Below, in pieces: positions 38,590 through 49,654 of a DNA stretch of 64,000 bases. The position numbers and the translations under genes are program-made. Each line of letters starts with the position of its first letter. Position 1 is the stretch's first letter. This DNA is from Alligator mississippiensis (Eukaryota; Chordata; Crocodylia; Alligatoridae). The DNA lies in NCBI RefSeq assembly GCF_030867095.1, contig NC_081827.1, positions 211,043,310 through 211,107,309 of the forward strand, given 5' to 3'. Under the pieces are notes generated by a model, which saw only the letters and a list, made by a program, of their open reading frames with translations, had not been told where the DNA came from and ran no database searches.

Positions 38590-38810
38590 TAATTCGAGTG
38601 GCTTCAAGAGCTGGTCTAATTAAAGCACTTGCAGCATCTCATGTATCAGCATCTCCTCACTTCAAAATGGCGGTGGGGATACTTTAACTAACGCTTATCA
38701 AACTTTAGTTAAAGTGCCCCTGCTGCCATTTTGAAGCATGGGAATGCTGATACATAAGACGTGGAGGCTGCTAGAGGCTTGCTAATTAGCATGCTCCAGT
38801 AGAGTCTGCT
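38590..38810. mobile_element. Fold-back DNA element, arms about 55 bp
   Basis: 38637-38692 (ATGTATCAGCATCT, CTTCAAAATGGCGG, ACTTTAACTAA) pairs with the reverse complement of 38705-38762 at roughly 80% identity. Weaker pairing continues outwards through TAATTAAAGC and GCTAATTAGC. Confidence 0.62.
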
Positions 38811-39521
38811 CTGACGTGCTATAATTACAGTGTCGGAGCAGCCTCCTTGCACATCTACAGGCACCCTGTGTGCATGTGATGGCAATAGAAGATGCAGTTC
38901 AGAGGGCAGAGTTCTGGTTGTTTTTTGCAGTAGTTGAAAATGGTGTTTTAGTTGTGCTTGTCACTCAAAAGGCCTGATTTCTAAGGAAATACTTAAGGCA
39001 CCTTAACTTGCCCCACATCTTGCAGGAGTGGGAAAAGGATGGCTATCAGACCACCAGTGAAGTGTAATGCTGCAACGTATGCAATGGTTTGATTTGCAAG
39101 CATGGAACACCAGACCACCACCCAGCACATTCACAAAAACCCACTGGGCTATGGCTACAGGCAGCCACGAAGATGGTCATGTATGTTGTGATGGGCACAG
39201 AATCCAGGGAGATATTTGGGATAATATTATTCTTCTGTCTGTAGGTAACTTTGTTCTAGTGAATAAGCCTTGTAGGCTAGCTGGTGTAGTCATCAGTCTA
39301 TCATGGCTTGGTTGATCTGTCACCTAGTTACAATAGGCTTCTTTTTCTAGCTCTGTTCTGAGAAATGATTACAGTTCCATTTCAGTTATTGTTTGCATGT
39401 TTTTCTTAACAGCCTTCCCTGAGCAGCTTCTAATTTAATCTTACATGTTCTCAAGTTCTCATGAAAGGAGGTCTTTAGATTGGTACCTTATGTTTTCAAA
39501 GAAGTAAAACTAGCTGCCTCA

Positions 39522-39549
39522 TACACACACACACACACACACACACACA
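39522..39549. repeat. (AC)n microsatellite
   Basis: Fourteen AC units in the large dynein intron. Confidence 0.95.
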
Positions 39550-42454
39550 GCCCTGTGGTGAATGTATTCTGGCAGTCTCACCTTACCTTCTTTAAAAGGA
39601 CTGGCAGGTTGAACCAGATGGCCTTTTTCTGTTGCTAAAGCTTTTCATGTTATATTCTGCTGATCCAATTTTTGTATTTTCCTGCATTTCACACTGCAGA
39701 ATGCAAAAGTTTAAAGGCTTTTAATGTTTACGTGACAAAATCTCACTGCTAAGTACAGTATTACTGACGGATTAGTTTAATGTAATAGTTTAATGTAATT
39801 TAATTATAGTAATAATGCACAGCAACAATCTGACTACTTATTTAGGATTGTGAGACATTTTCTCTTAAAAGCCTCAGCATTATTGTTTAGTTTTTATGCT
39901 CCAACACCATGGTACTCAGCTCCCATTAAAATAATGTCATAAGGTGTAGAAAGAGAAGCCTGAAGCAGTGTGCTCCATTTCAGCAACCTGAGCATATTGT
40001 AAGAACTCACAAAGTTAACAGAAATCTGTTTTGTATCATAAGAGAATAGACATGCAGTTTGAATTGAAAGCTTGTGGTTCTTTGAGTGGCTTTAAAGGCC
40101 AAAGACTTGCACTTCACAGTTTTCTAAAAAACACAGAAAAGCCCACCTGATCTACACTTTGTATTTATCCAAGAGTATGTACTGTCCATTTGTTTTAATT
40201 TCTATCCCACCCGTGAGCAGTCTCCTAACCCACATTAACTATTTTTGTGTTGAGCTTTGTCTGTTGTAGCCCGCAGCTTGCATTGTCTTCAGTAAGAGTT
40301 GTAGGTACTCAGCAGTGCTGAAAATCCAGCACATAATACTGGGGGGTTTTGTTGTTCTATCTACAGATCTTATTGTCTAGAAAACCTTAATTTAGCCTCA
40401 AAACAGCCCAGAAAGAAGAGGGACACATTCTGTCTTACTTGTGAATTTTTATCTAGGACAAGCCCACATGGAAGAAAGTCTTCACAATAGGGTGTTCCTC
40501 ATCTCCATGGCAACAGGATCTTGCCCAGATCTTTGTTCTGATCCTGGCCTGATGTAGGGACTGCCTCAAATGAAGCACTATGGATTTTAACTCAACCTGC
40601 TAATTTATGTGAAAACTACAATTCCCCGATGTGTTCACCAGGATTCTACCTAGTGCTTGTTAATTCAAGTCACTTACCTTGAGCTAAAAACATATGGTTC
40701 AATCAATCTAAGCTTTGGCTTGTCCACATTTCATGCAGACATAGCAATGCCAGCAGTGCCCCCTGTGCAGGCAGGAAAGCTTTGTCTGCTGACCCAGCTA
40801 CACCATCTGCCTGAACAATTTCAGCTAAGCCCTCTGCTATCTGCATAGCTACATCCAGATAGGGAGGTTACAAGAATAGTTGATTGGTGTTGCTGGGGAT
40901 TTCAGTCAAGTTATGCTAACTCAAATGAAAAAGCTGCCTGTGCTTTTGGGCTGCCTATGTTTTGACTTAACCTATTTAGCAATTGTTTGTCTTGAGTAGA
41001 ATTTCAGGTATCAAGCTAGATAATGGTACCTAACTGCCATTTGTGCTCTTGAAAATCTGTCCATCTTAATTTAATGTCACACATTTTAAAGACTAAGCTA
41101 GACAAAACCACTAAAAAGATGTCAAATGGTGTCTATATAGTGTTAGAGGAGAAGAGAGGATTCAATCAAGTGTAGCTAACTTTTGCCCTTATAAACAAAG
41201 GCAAAAGGGAAAGTGTGGAAGGGACGAATGTAAGTATAAATTCCACATAATAGCTGAGGAAAGTAGTGTTACAGAGAGAGAATGGTTTACCCATGTTCAG
41301 AAAAGCTGAGATATGAATAGAACCAAAAATGTATTGGTCATAAGACCAATTTGTCATGGAATAAAAGAGGAGGACAGAGCATTACTACATCAGCTGTTTC
41401 ACAGAAACTTTCCAGGTCCATGATTTTATCCCACAATAAAATGGATATAAAACCCAGCTAAAAACATAGTAGCTTAGCTCTTGAGAGCTGACTTTAAGAG
41501 GTCCTTTATACCCCCCTCTCCCCCACCACCCATGGCATAGCTCCATACTTTTAAGATATAATCACTATCAAGAAAGATATACCTATAACAGCTATTGTGC
41601 CTCACCTGTAGCATCATAGTGGACACAAGGCTCTGTAATTATCACTGTGATGTGGGTAGGTAAGATTAATCTCTGGTTGGCAGTAAAATCTTGGTTTTGC
41701 CTAGCTACCTTGGGGTTAAAAAAACTCTCTCTCACCTCCATTAGGATGTAACTGTGAACCAGTTAATAGCCTTTAGTTCCCTTACTGCAGAAACATAAAA
41801 ACCCTTTTGGCAATGAGGACACATTTCCAGTCTTGCAATTCTGTCATGCCAGTTCATCTACCCTGGTTCCAATCCAGGTGACAGCATTTATAGAACCATG
41901 AGCATGCTGCTGCTAGGCCTAGTGCTTTTACAGAATAACCATGGCTTGATCCTCAGACACATACAGACAAAAACAGAATAAGAATTTAGAATACCCAAAA
42001 AAGACAAGCAGTCTTGATTCTAGAATTATGGGTGCGGATCAGGTAATCTCAGCTGCTGAACCTGCATCCAGTGTCCTACAGCTGATTTTTATCAATGTGA
42101 TGCTGCATAGCTGACAAATGACTCATACCACAAAACTAAAATAGCGAGATACTTGAGGCCAGCAGGCTCTCTCTCTCTCCACTATTGATTGGCATTGTAC
42201 TCCTTATCCTACTCATGTTAAAATAGCTGGTTTAAAAAAAATCCTCTCCTTCTGAGCGAGAAAGGTCAGTGTAACATTGAGCCTGTTGGGTCATTTTGAC
42301 TATTAACTGTATTAATTATGCTTTCCCTGTAATGTTATTCACTTGCATATATATTGTTGTTCAGAAACTACCAGAGAGTTAATGCCTATTTAAAGTGACC
42401 CTATGAAACTACTTGTTTTTGACCCTTCTTTTCTTCTTTATTTTGCCATTAAAG

Positions 42455-42563
42455 TATAGTGATCTTCTGTGCTGCTGTGAGTTTAACTCATGGGCTCAGG
42501 CTCTCTCCCTCCCTAGTGCTGTCTGGATATCAGGCTTTTTCAACCCCCAGTCCTTCCTCACAG
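42455..42563 (+). pseudogene. DNAH11-like: Last recognised dynein exon, C-terminal domain, acceptor out of phase
   Basis: [20 protein letters not shown] then [16 protein letters not shown], with donor [20 protein letters not shown] is a dynein C-terminal signature. The frame needs the G at 42454 as the first exon base, but the only AG (42453-42454) would start the exon one base later, as at 5467. One codon is missing relative to the family. It lies 11 kb after the previous exon. Confidence 0.82.
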
Positions 42564-45500
42564 GTAGGAAGCACATCACAACTCATTAGTAATTTACTGC
42601 TACAGTAATTTTTATAATTACTGCCAGGAGGCCTCATTAAATTTGATCTAATGAATAAATATTGTATTTTTCAACGTGATTACCAGAACAGCTTAAGCTG
42701 AGTGCCATAAACAATTATTTTCTTCAATACGCAGTATGTCAGTGACTATTGATTTTTATTTTGTAAAGAATTTGCTGTATTCATATCAACGGCTATTCAG
42801 TAACAGCTTGGCCTCTGAAGTATCAATTGTCAAGGAACAGATGGTTGAAATAGAAATTGGGGTATCTGTTGCAAAAAGTAAAATAATGCACATTAGAGAA
42901 AATGAATGGCTCATAACAGTATATTTTGAGGTCATGAAAGGGTATTCTAGTACAGTTGCACTCTCTTCTTTTCATACTTAAGAAAGCTGTTTATTTTATT
43001 TGCTTTGTTTTTGTCAATCAGTGGTATGAAATGATTTAGAAGTACTTGTAAGATACAAAAATACAGGTAGAGATGAACACTTGTGGGCAAACAGTAATGG
43101 AGTATATTTAGTTAGCTTTTACATGTAATTGATTTGATTAAACGTTCCTTAGTAACAGATTTAGAAGTAGAGAGTTATGGAGTAGACTATAATGTGAGGC
43201 AAAGCAACAAATTAATCTCTTTTACTTTCTAGCATCACTTGAGCTCATTTTAAAAAAATCCGTTTATTAGCCATTTTTAACATACAAAAATTATACAGGC
43301 CCACAAAATTGGTAATAATATATGGGGCAAAAGAGTTTGGCATGAAGAGCAAGGATTAAAATCTTACAGTGTTTATTATAACTGAAGAACTACTTAAAGA
43401 CTATTTTCCTGGGTGTTTTTAAGCAATACATTTCTCACTCCATTTTTAAACAAAACATTGCCTACTGCACAATTTCACACAATCACTATGCAGTCAGTTT
43501 TTGTTGCTTGCATAAATCTTTCATACAGCAAAAAGCAAGCATACAAATAGTTAAAATAAGAAAATATGTTGATAATTCCACAAAAATTGCCAGGGTGACT
43601 CAGGGTAATTTGCATATCTGTAAGTACTTTTTATAAATTGACCATTTAAAATGGATAGTATTTATTTCACTTGTGCATTTAAGTAACACTGACGGAGTCT
43701 TCTTTTGTTTATCATGATACTTTCTACCAATCCTTTTACTATGGGACAATTTCTCATCTACCTTACACCAACTTTATGTGAATTGCCTTGAGTGCAGGTC
43801 CTGATTTGTAATTGTGTGATTGATAAGTGGTCAGCAAACTCCTGTCCTACTAGGATCATGAAGGCATTCTACTGTGCCTGTACAGACATCCTCTGCTGTC
43901 AATGAGGAGCTAATATGTGGCTCATGAAGCCCTGAAGGTGAAGACTTGCCCTACTTTGCTATACTTTGCTGCAGAGGGAATGTGTGTCATAGCACAACTG
44001 TATGCCACTGATCCCTAGTGTTGAATTGGACTCCTTTGTGGACTGGTTCCAGCCCATGAGCCACCAAACCCTGGCATACATGATATAGGTCTTAGGAGGA
44101 TTTATGAACCAAGTAGATAGATCGGTATGTGAAAAGCAGTACAAAGCTCCTCTTCCTTCATTGTAAACATAGTGGTTAGAGGAATTGCCAAGGACATGGG
44201 AAGCTGTGTTCTAGGCCCCTCTTAACGTCAGGGACTTTGAATCCATGCCTGTCATATCCCAGCAGCATGCCTAACTACCAAGCCAGGGGCCAAACAGTTT
44301 TAATTTTTTAAGCTGGCCCAATTTTTTAACTGGTGAAGATGGGAAACATAAGGCCAGACCAAGAGTAAATGAAAGGGAGCATAACACCATGGCCCAAGGA
44401 GGTGTGGACACTGCTGCTGAAGAGGGAACCCTGGGTGCCGATTCCCAAAGCTGTTTCTGCATTTTACCCAGGGACTCTCTAATGCTCAATACATCACATA
44501 CACAGATGTATCCGGAGTAATGCTGTTGTAAGCCACAGCAGTACACTGGATTACATTTATAGGTACCATGGGGTGGAAACCTGACTCAGTGGAATTGATC
44601 TGTGTGAGAGAGGGGGACTGCTCTGTAATGCACAGATCTGAAAAAAAAAACTGTGGCTCACCAATCACTAGCATCTCCCACTCCACTCTGTTTTAGCTGA
44701 ATAGGTGGCAAGAAGTGTCCAGGACAAGTATAATTTCAGGAGAGATTTGACAGTGGAGAGAGAATCATTTGATGTTCCATAAGGCAGAGTTGGCTAATGA
44801 GCGAGGGATGTCACGTGTATTGAACGCTTGTGAGGTTTATTTTCCCACAATGCCAGTCAAGATATCCTGAAGTTTGCTGTGACCTATCCGTTAGGCTTCT
44901 GATGCCTCAGTGTAAACACATGCACACTCCTGCACAAAGTGCTACCTAATAGTGTAGGTTTGGCCTCTCTTTTAGGTCCATAGGCTGGACTTTTGAATAG
45001 ATGGAACATCACGTGAAACAACCTGTTCTCTACTCCCCAGTACTGTTTATGCATTTTTTCCAGTGACATTGTAATACAAAGAATGTATGAACAACACTGG
45101 AAGCAAGACCTCACTGCCCATCCTCCCAGGGCAACAGCCACCTTGCTGAGTCAGGTTTCCTCTAGTTTGTTCTTCCCTCTGTCTTCAGGAGGCTTTCCCC
45201 CTTGACTGCCCATTGACCTAGCTTCAACCCTGGCCTAGTGGCTGCCCTGTGATGTGGGAGGTTAAGGTTCAAGGCCCTCTCTTCCCCACACAGGGAGATG
45301 GGTCTAAGAGCTGGGTCTTTCTGGTCTCCCCTGTCTCAGCTTCTGGGCAAAAGCTTTGTTTCACTTCCCAGCAATTAGGAGGCCCTCGGAGGGAACAGGC
45401 CTCCAGCTCCCTAGTCCAGTGACGCAAGCAGGAGACTATTACACCAAATGCATCCCACAGCCTTCCAAGCTGCAAGGCCAAATTCATCTTGGGAATTCAG

Positions 45501-45572
45501 TGGCAGCTCAAGCAGATTCCCGCTCAATCCAGACTTTTGATAATCACCTCTCCCCACTTGTTGTGTATAGAA

Positions 45573-45810
45573 CAGAGGTACCCAACCACCGGGCCATGGC
45601 CCAGTACTGGGCTGCAAAGGGGTGGCTGCCAGGTCATGGCCTGAGCCCCCTGCTTAGACCCCCATCTGTCCGCCTGGGCAAGCAGCTTCTGCCACCAGCA
45701 GTCACATGCGGGGTTAATGCTGGGCAGCCCAGGGAGGGAGGCAGCCAGCTCCACACACCCCATCCCGCTCCCGTGCCTGTCCACAGTATAAAACAGGTTG
45801 GGAACTGCTG
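45573..45810. mobile_element. Non-autonomous hAT element with intact 8 bp target duplication
   Basis: Terminal inverted repeats CAGAGGTACCCAACC and, on the other strand, CAGCAGTTCCCAACC are of the Charlie type. GTATAGAA occurs directly before (45565-45572) and after (45811-45818), a perfect 8 bp duplication as made by hAT transposases. The body is 238 bp, GC-rich and without a real coding frame. Confidence 0.85.
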
Positions 45811-48121
45811 GTATAGAACATGCACATCTAGCTTAGGACTGAAGGTACTGGATGGGAAAACAATGACTTACCTCCTACATGGATCTAGTTTTTATTTTGC
45901 AGTTTGACCACCTATAAGTATTACCTGATCTCTGCAATAGGAAAAAAAAGGTTGAATTGTGATCAGGCTTAAGAAACATGTGTCACCCAGGCCTGATAAA
46001 AGCTTGGCCACTGTTCTTGGCCTCTCTCTCATACTTACAGTTGAAAGCTGACACTGAGGAATGCTTTCCATCTTCCTCGAGGAGAACTGGCATGATGGAT
46101 GAGTTTAGAAGAATGGTAGATGTGGTAGGAAGAAAAACTCCTATACTGCTTGTAATGTAATGCAGTTCAAAAATCTTGTTTCGGCTCTGATGCAGAGCAT
46201 AGCCAGTAAGAAATAATGGCCTTTAGATATAATACAGGTAACAGTGGATATCACAAAAAAGACCAAAGAGTTTACTCAAGTTGCTAGAGAAGGGGTGTGT
46301 ACCCCCCCCATACTTAGAACATAAGTAGAACAATATAGGCTCAACTTCTGGTTGTGGTTGGGGCATGGAGTAAAGGGGCCAAGGTAAAGTGAGGGTAAGT
46401 TTTAGTCTCAATAAACATATGTAATAAATATGAAAATCTTAGCAGGGTATTAGTATTTTTTTTTGTTTGTTTAAGAGATCTTTAACTCTGCAGCTATTTC
46501 TGTTCCCAAGTTCCTGCTACAACTGATATCAACCTCACTGGAAAAAGTACAAGCATGTAGTTGTGTTGTTTTTTTTTAAAGCTGCACCTGATCTCTAGAT
46601 CAGCTAGGCTAGCTATAAATACAGGCCACGGACTTTCACCAAATTACATCCCTTCACCAGCCTAGTAAAGTGTGTTTGGCTAAAACTGATTTTATAGAGA
46701 GCTAAATCTAGAGCTATACAGATAAATGACCCCTTAAAATATGTACTATAAATAAAACTATACAACTGTCTTTCTGTAATGTCTGAACACCTCAGCCTTT
46801 TAAAATATTTATCTTCAACAGCTGTGAGAGAGGGTAGTGCTAACTCCCATTGGAAGGCCTAAAGACTTTCTACTAAAACCTGAAGCCTTTCTACTATCTT
46901 TCTCTTTAGGGATCAGCCTTCCTCAGAAGGGCCACTCACCCATGGAACTTCCTTTAATGTGTACATTTCTATTAGAACACTACATGCATCTAGGGATTCT
47001 GATTACCCTCATCTTAAGAGAAAGCAGTAGTAGGACCCTGAAACCTCTGCTTGTTAAAAAGGTGTATACTAGCAGGGTTCAAGCCCATAGGTATGCTCTA
47101 GTGTGGGTATTTTTTTGCCTATGGCTCTTTCAACCCTTCCTGGTGAAGCTGTTCCACATATGTTGAATTCATATCTTTATGGCTGTGAGATGGCCAGTGT
47201 TAACAGCCTGCGCATGGAATGTGGGAAACTGAGGTTCAAGTTCCTGCTGTACTGACTTTGCAGTTCTTTATGCAAAATGGTACAGTCAACAGTAGTGATG
47301 AGATTAGCGCACTTTGTTAAAAGGCAGATTAGGAATTGAGGGACTGATCTGAATCAGGCAGCTATTGGATATTTGAGCAGAGGAAAAAAGAGGCACCGTT
47401 TCCTTGTCTATTTAGAGCTTAAGAGCTAGATCCAGCCTGGTCACATTAAAACATCCTAAAAAACCCCATACTCTAAAAACTTAAGCACCTTGGCCCAGGA
47501 GAGCAACCTCAGTTCTTTTCAGCTGGAAAGGCCTCTAAATTTGTAGTTGCAGTGTTATACCCATAATGAAAGTCCACCCCCTTCCCATCCAAAAAACCCC
47601 CATAACTACCACACGTATGCCAAGTTAATTAGTTATTAGTTAGCACAGTAGGGTTGTACCAGGAATCTTGGTCTCTTACAACTCACCTCTATGCTTTGTA
47701 CATAATGCTGAAATAGTATATTGCAATCATTTCCATAAAAATGATGTTGGGGCCAAGAGACCCCACAATATTAAAAGTCCTCACTAGATTAAGTCATCAC
47801 CACAGACAAATGCCATAGCAGGCATTGATCTGGTAGGGATAGGGAAAGGATACACATGCATTAACTTTCCTTACTTTCAAAAGGGACACAAAAGAGAACA
47901 CTGGCTAAGCAATTATTTTTCTCCCAATGTGGAAGTTTCCATTTAAATAGGATGCAGATTAAGTAGAGTTCAAGAGGAGAGCTTGGCTTTGGCATTTTTC
48001 CAAAGCATTTTTGCCTGGTGATTCAGTGTTATCACTGGTATTCACATCACCAAAAAAGCAAGAGCAATAGGAAGTGTAATTTTTTCCCACTGCTAAATTC
48101 AGCTAATCAGCTATATGGAAG

Positions 48122-48134
<13 letters not shown>

Positions 48135-48153
<19 letters not shown>

Positions 48154-48156
48154 TAT
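48135..48156. repeat. (TA)n microsatellite
   Basis: Eleven AT/TA units following an A run. Confidence 0.9.
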
Positions 48157-48941
48157 CAAGCAAGATTACAGTAAGAACACTTAAATTCATTCAGGTTTGA
48201 AAGAGTCTCTATACTTAAAAGCAAAATACAACTAGAACTGGCAGTGCATCTTAAACTGGAATTTTCAAAAGATTGCCCAGTGCAAGATGGGAATATTTTC
48301 AACAGCTAAATAAAAATGGAAGATACTCTATTTGTACTTTCCCTTCAGCAGGTTGCACGTTCCCTTTAGGATCGTTTTCAAAATAAATTTACCTATCTTC
48401 AAATTCTGTTCTTCAGCCAGAAAGCATCCCTCACCCTTTTTTAAACATTTACAAGAGCTTGCTGGGATGTTCCACACTTAACTGAAGCTCATCCAAAAGC
48501 AGTTATGTTTGTCAGAGCCATCCCCAGTGACAGACAGGAGACAAAAAACACATACGAGTGCCCAGTTTATAAAACAAAACCTAGGAAGTGACGCTTGACA
48601 TAGGGCATTCCATCTAAAAAACTAAGAAGGTCAGTAAAATGGGTTCTGGCAGGTGTTACTTTGTTGTTGAATGCGTGATGTGTGATGAACATAAATTTGC
48701 TTAGCATGGACTTATTTATTAATAAGAGCCTTTTACACCACTGCAGATGCCACTTTAAAAAAGCGAGAAGAACAAACTTTGTTACTGACATAAGAAACAT
48801 TTGCAATAGGTATATTTACTGATAGTAGAGTAGCTGCAAGTTTTACCCCCAGGTGTATTCTAGTAGGAGTATTTGAGCGTAAAGGTTACTCATGTGATTA
48901 AAGCTAACACATTATGGCTTACAATATAGTTTTAAAACTAG

Positions 48942-48970
48942 GGTGTGTGTGTGCGCGCGCGCATGTGTGT
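48942..48970. repeat. (GT)n(GC)n(GT)n alternating repeat
   Basis: An uninterrupted purine-pyrimidine alternation of about 28 bp, GTGTGTGTGTGCGCGCGCGC then ATGTGTGT, in the intergenic part between the two genes. Confidence 0.9.
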
Positions 48971-49654
48971 ACTTACGCACACAAATTGGCAATTAGGCAT
49001 GTGTCAATAGCAATATGATGACAAAAATCAGTATTACAAGCTTTGAGAATAGAATTTAATAAAAATTTAGCTAGCATAACCAACATCCTTACTTATTACA
49101 GTTCTTTTCATTCACATCTATTATATAGAGCCCCATACTATTCATTCCCATGAAAAAGTGGAAGTTTTTAAACTGTAATATAATCAGTAGTATACAACTT
49201 TTAGTAGTATGCTCATATCCTTACATATTTGTTTGCTAGATTTGTTATCACTTAAATCCTAAACGGTTGCAGTTACATTTATACATTTAAACCGTCTAGC
49301 AATGGATTTAAGACAGTACCCCCCACCTTGAAATTTAATATGACATCTTCTGCTACTATAAACAAAGCCATATCTTGTCAAGTTCTCACCCTGTGAATTT
49401 TAAGCCTTGCAGATCAGTCCTAAGAGAAGCTACATCTTTAGGAAGGAGAAAAGGAACAGTCAGTATTTGAAATAATTAAGATTTCTCTTCACGGAATGGC
49501 TCAAAGAACTGAAAGCAGTGAAGGTTAGATGGCAATGTATATACATTTTTAAAGTATCTTTTGATGTTAACAGTAACCAAGCTACCATAACACAAGAGCA
49601 GCTAACAATCCCGAAGAAAGCCACCCTGCATTAAATTAAAATATTGGAGAGACA

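Larger units (their letters stand above)
31329..42454. other. 11 kb dynein intron rich in repeats
   Basis: It contains the elements near 32.0 and 38.6 kb, the CR1-like piece near 36.4 kb, the (AC)n tract, a GC-rich stretch at 32.4-32.9 kb and possible repeat fragments at 31.65, 37.9 and 40.7 kb (TCTACAC or GTCCACAT openings). The stretch 33.0-36.3 kb has no recognisable content. Confidence 0.5.
1..42563 (+). pseudogene. DNAH11-like: Axonemal dynein heavy chain pseudogene, DNAH11-type, 3' part
   Basis: Nineteen exon-sized blocks in collinear order translate to the last quarter of an outer-arm axonemal dynein heavy chain: end of the stalk coiled coil, AAA5, AAA6 and part of the C-terminal domain. 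Such chains are the ATP-driven motors that bend cilia. Compared from memory with DNAH9, DNAH11 and DNAH17, it is nearest DNAH11 (for example [43 protein letters not shown]). The gene is not functional as written. There are indels in the exons at 1, 2576, 5467, 10005, 19973, 20505, 21601 and 24167, and in-frame stops in those at 20129, 20505, 23609, 24167 and 29568. A 34 bp intron separates two exons, and the terminal exons are missing. Exons at 4973, 7570, 14108, 14342, 22250, 27489 and 31213 are open. Substitution stops as well as indels argue against simple sequencing error. The 5' part lies outside the window. Confidence 0.88.
42564..49654. other. Region between the two convergent genes; dynein terminal exons not found
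   Basis: Terminal dynein exons (motifs such as KNEWPLD, PPREGAY, GLFMEGA, YECPVY) would be expected here on the plus strand but are not visible. It holds the hAT copy at 45573-45810 and simple repeats. Confidence 0.55.

Noticed and set aside
45356-45907. 183-codon plus-strand open frame
   Set aside because: Its middle is the hAT element at 45573-45810. No domain is recognised, and several frames on both strands are open through GC-rich composition.
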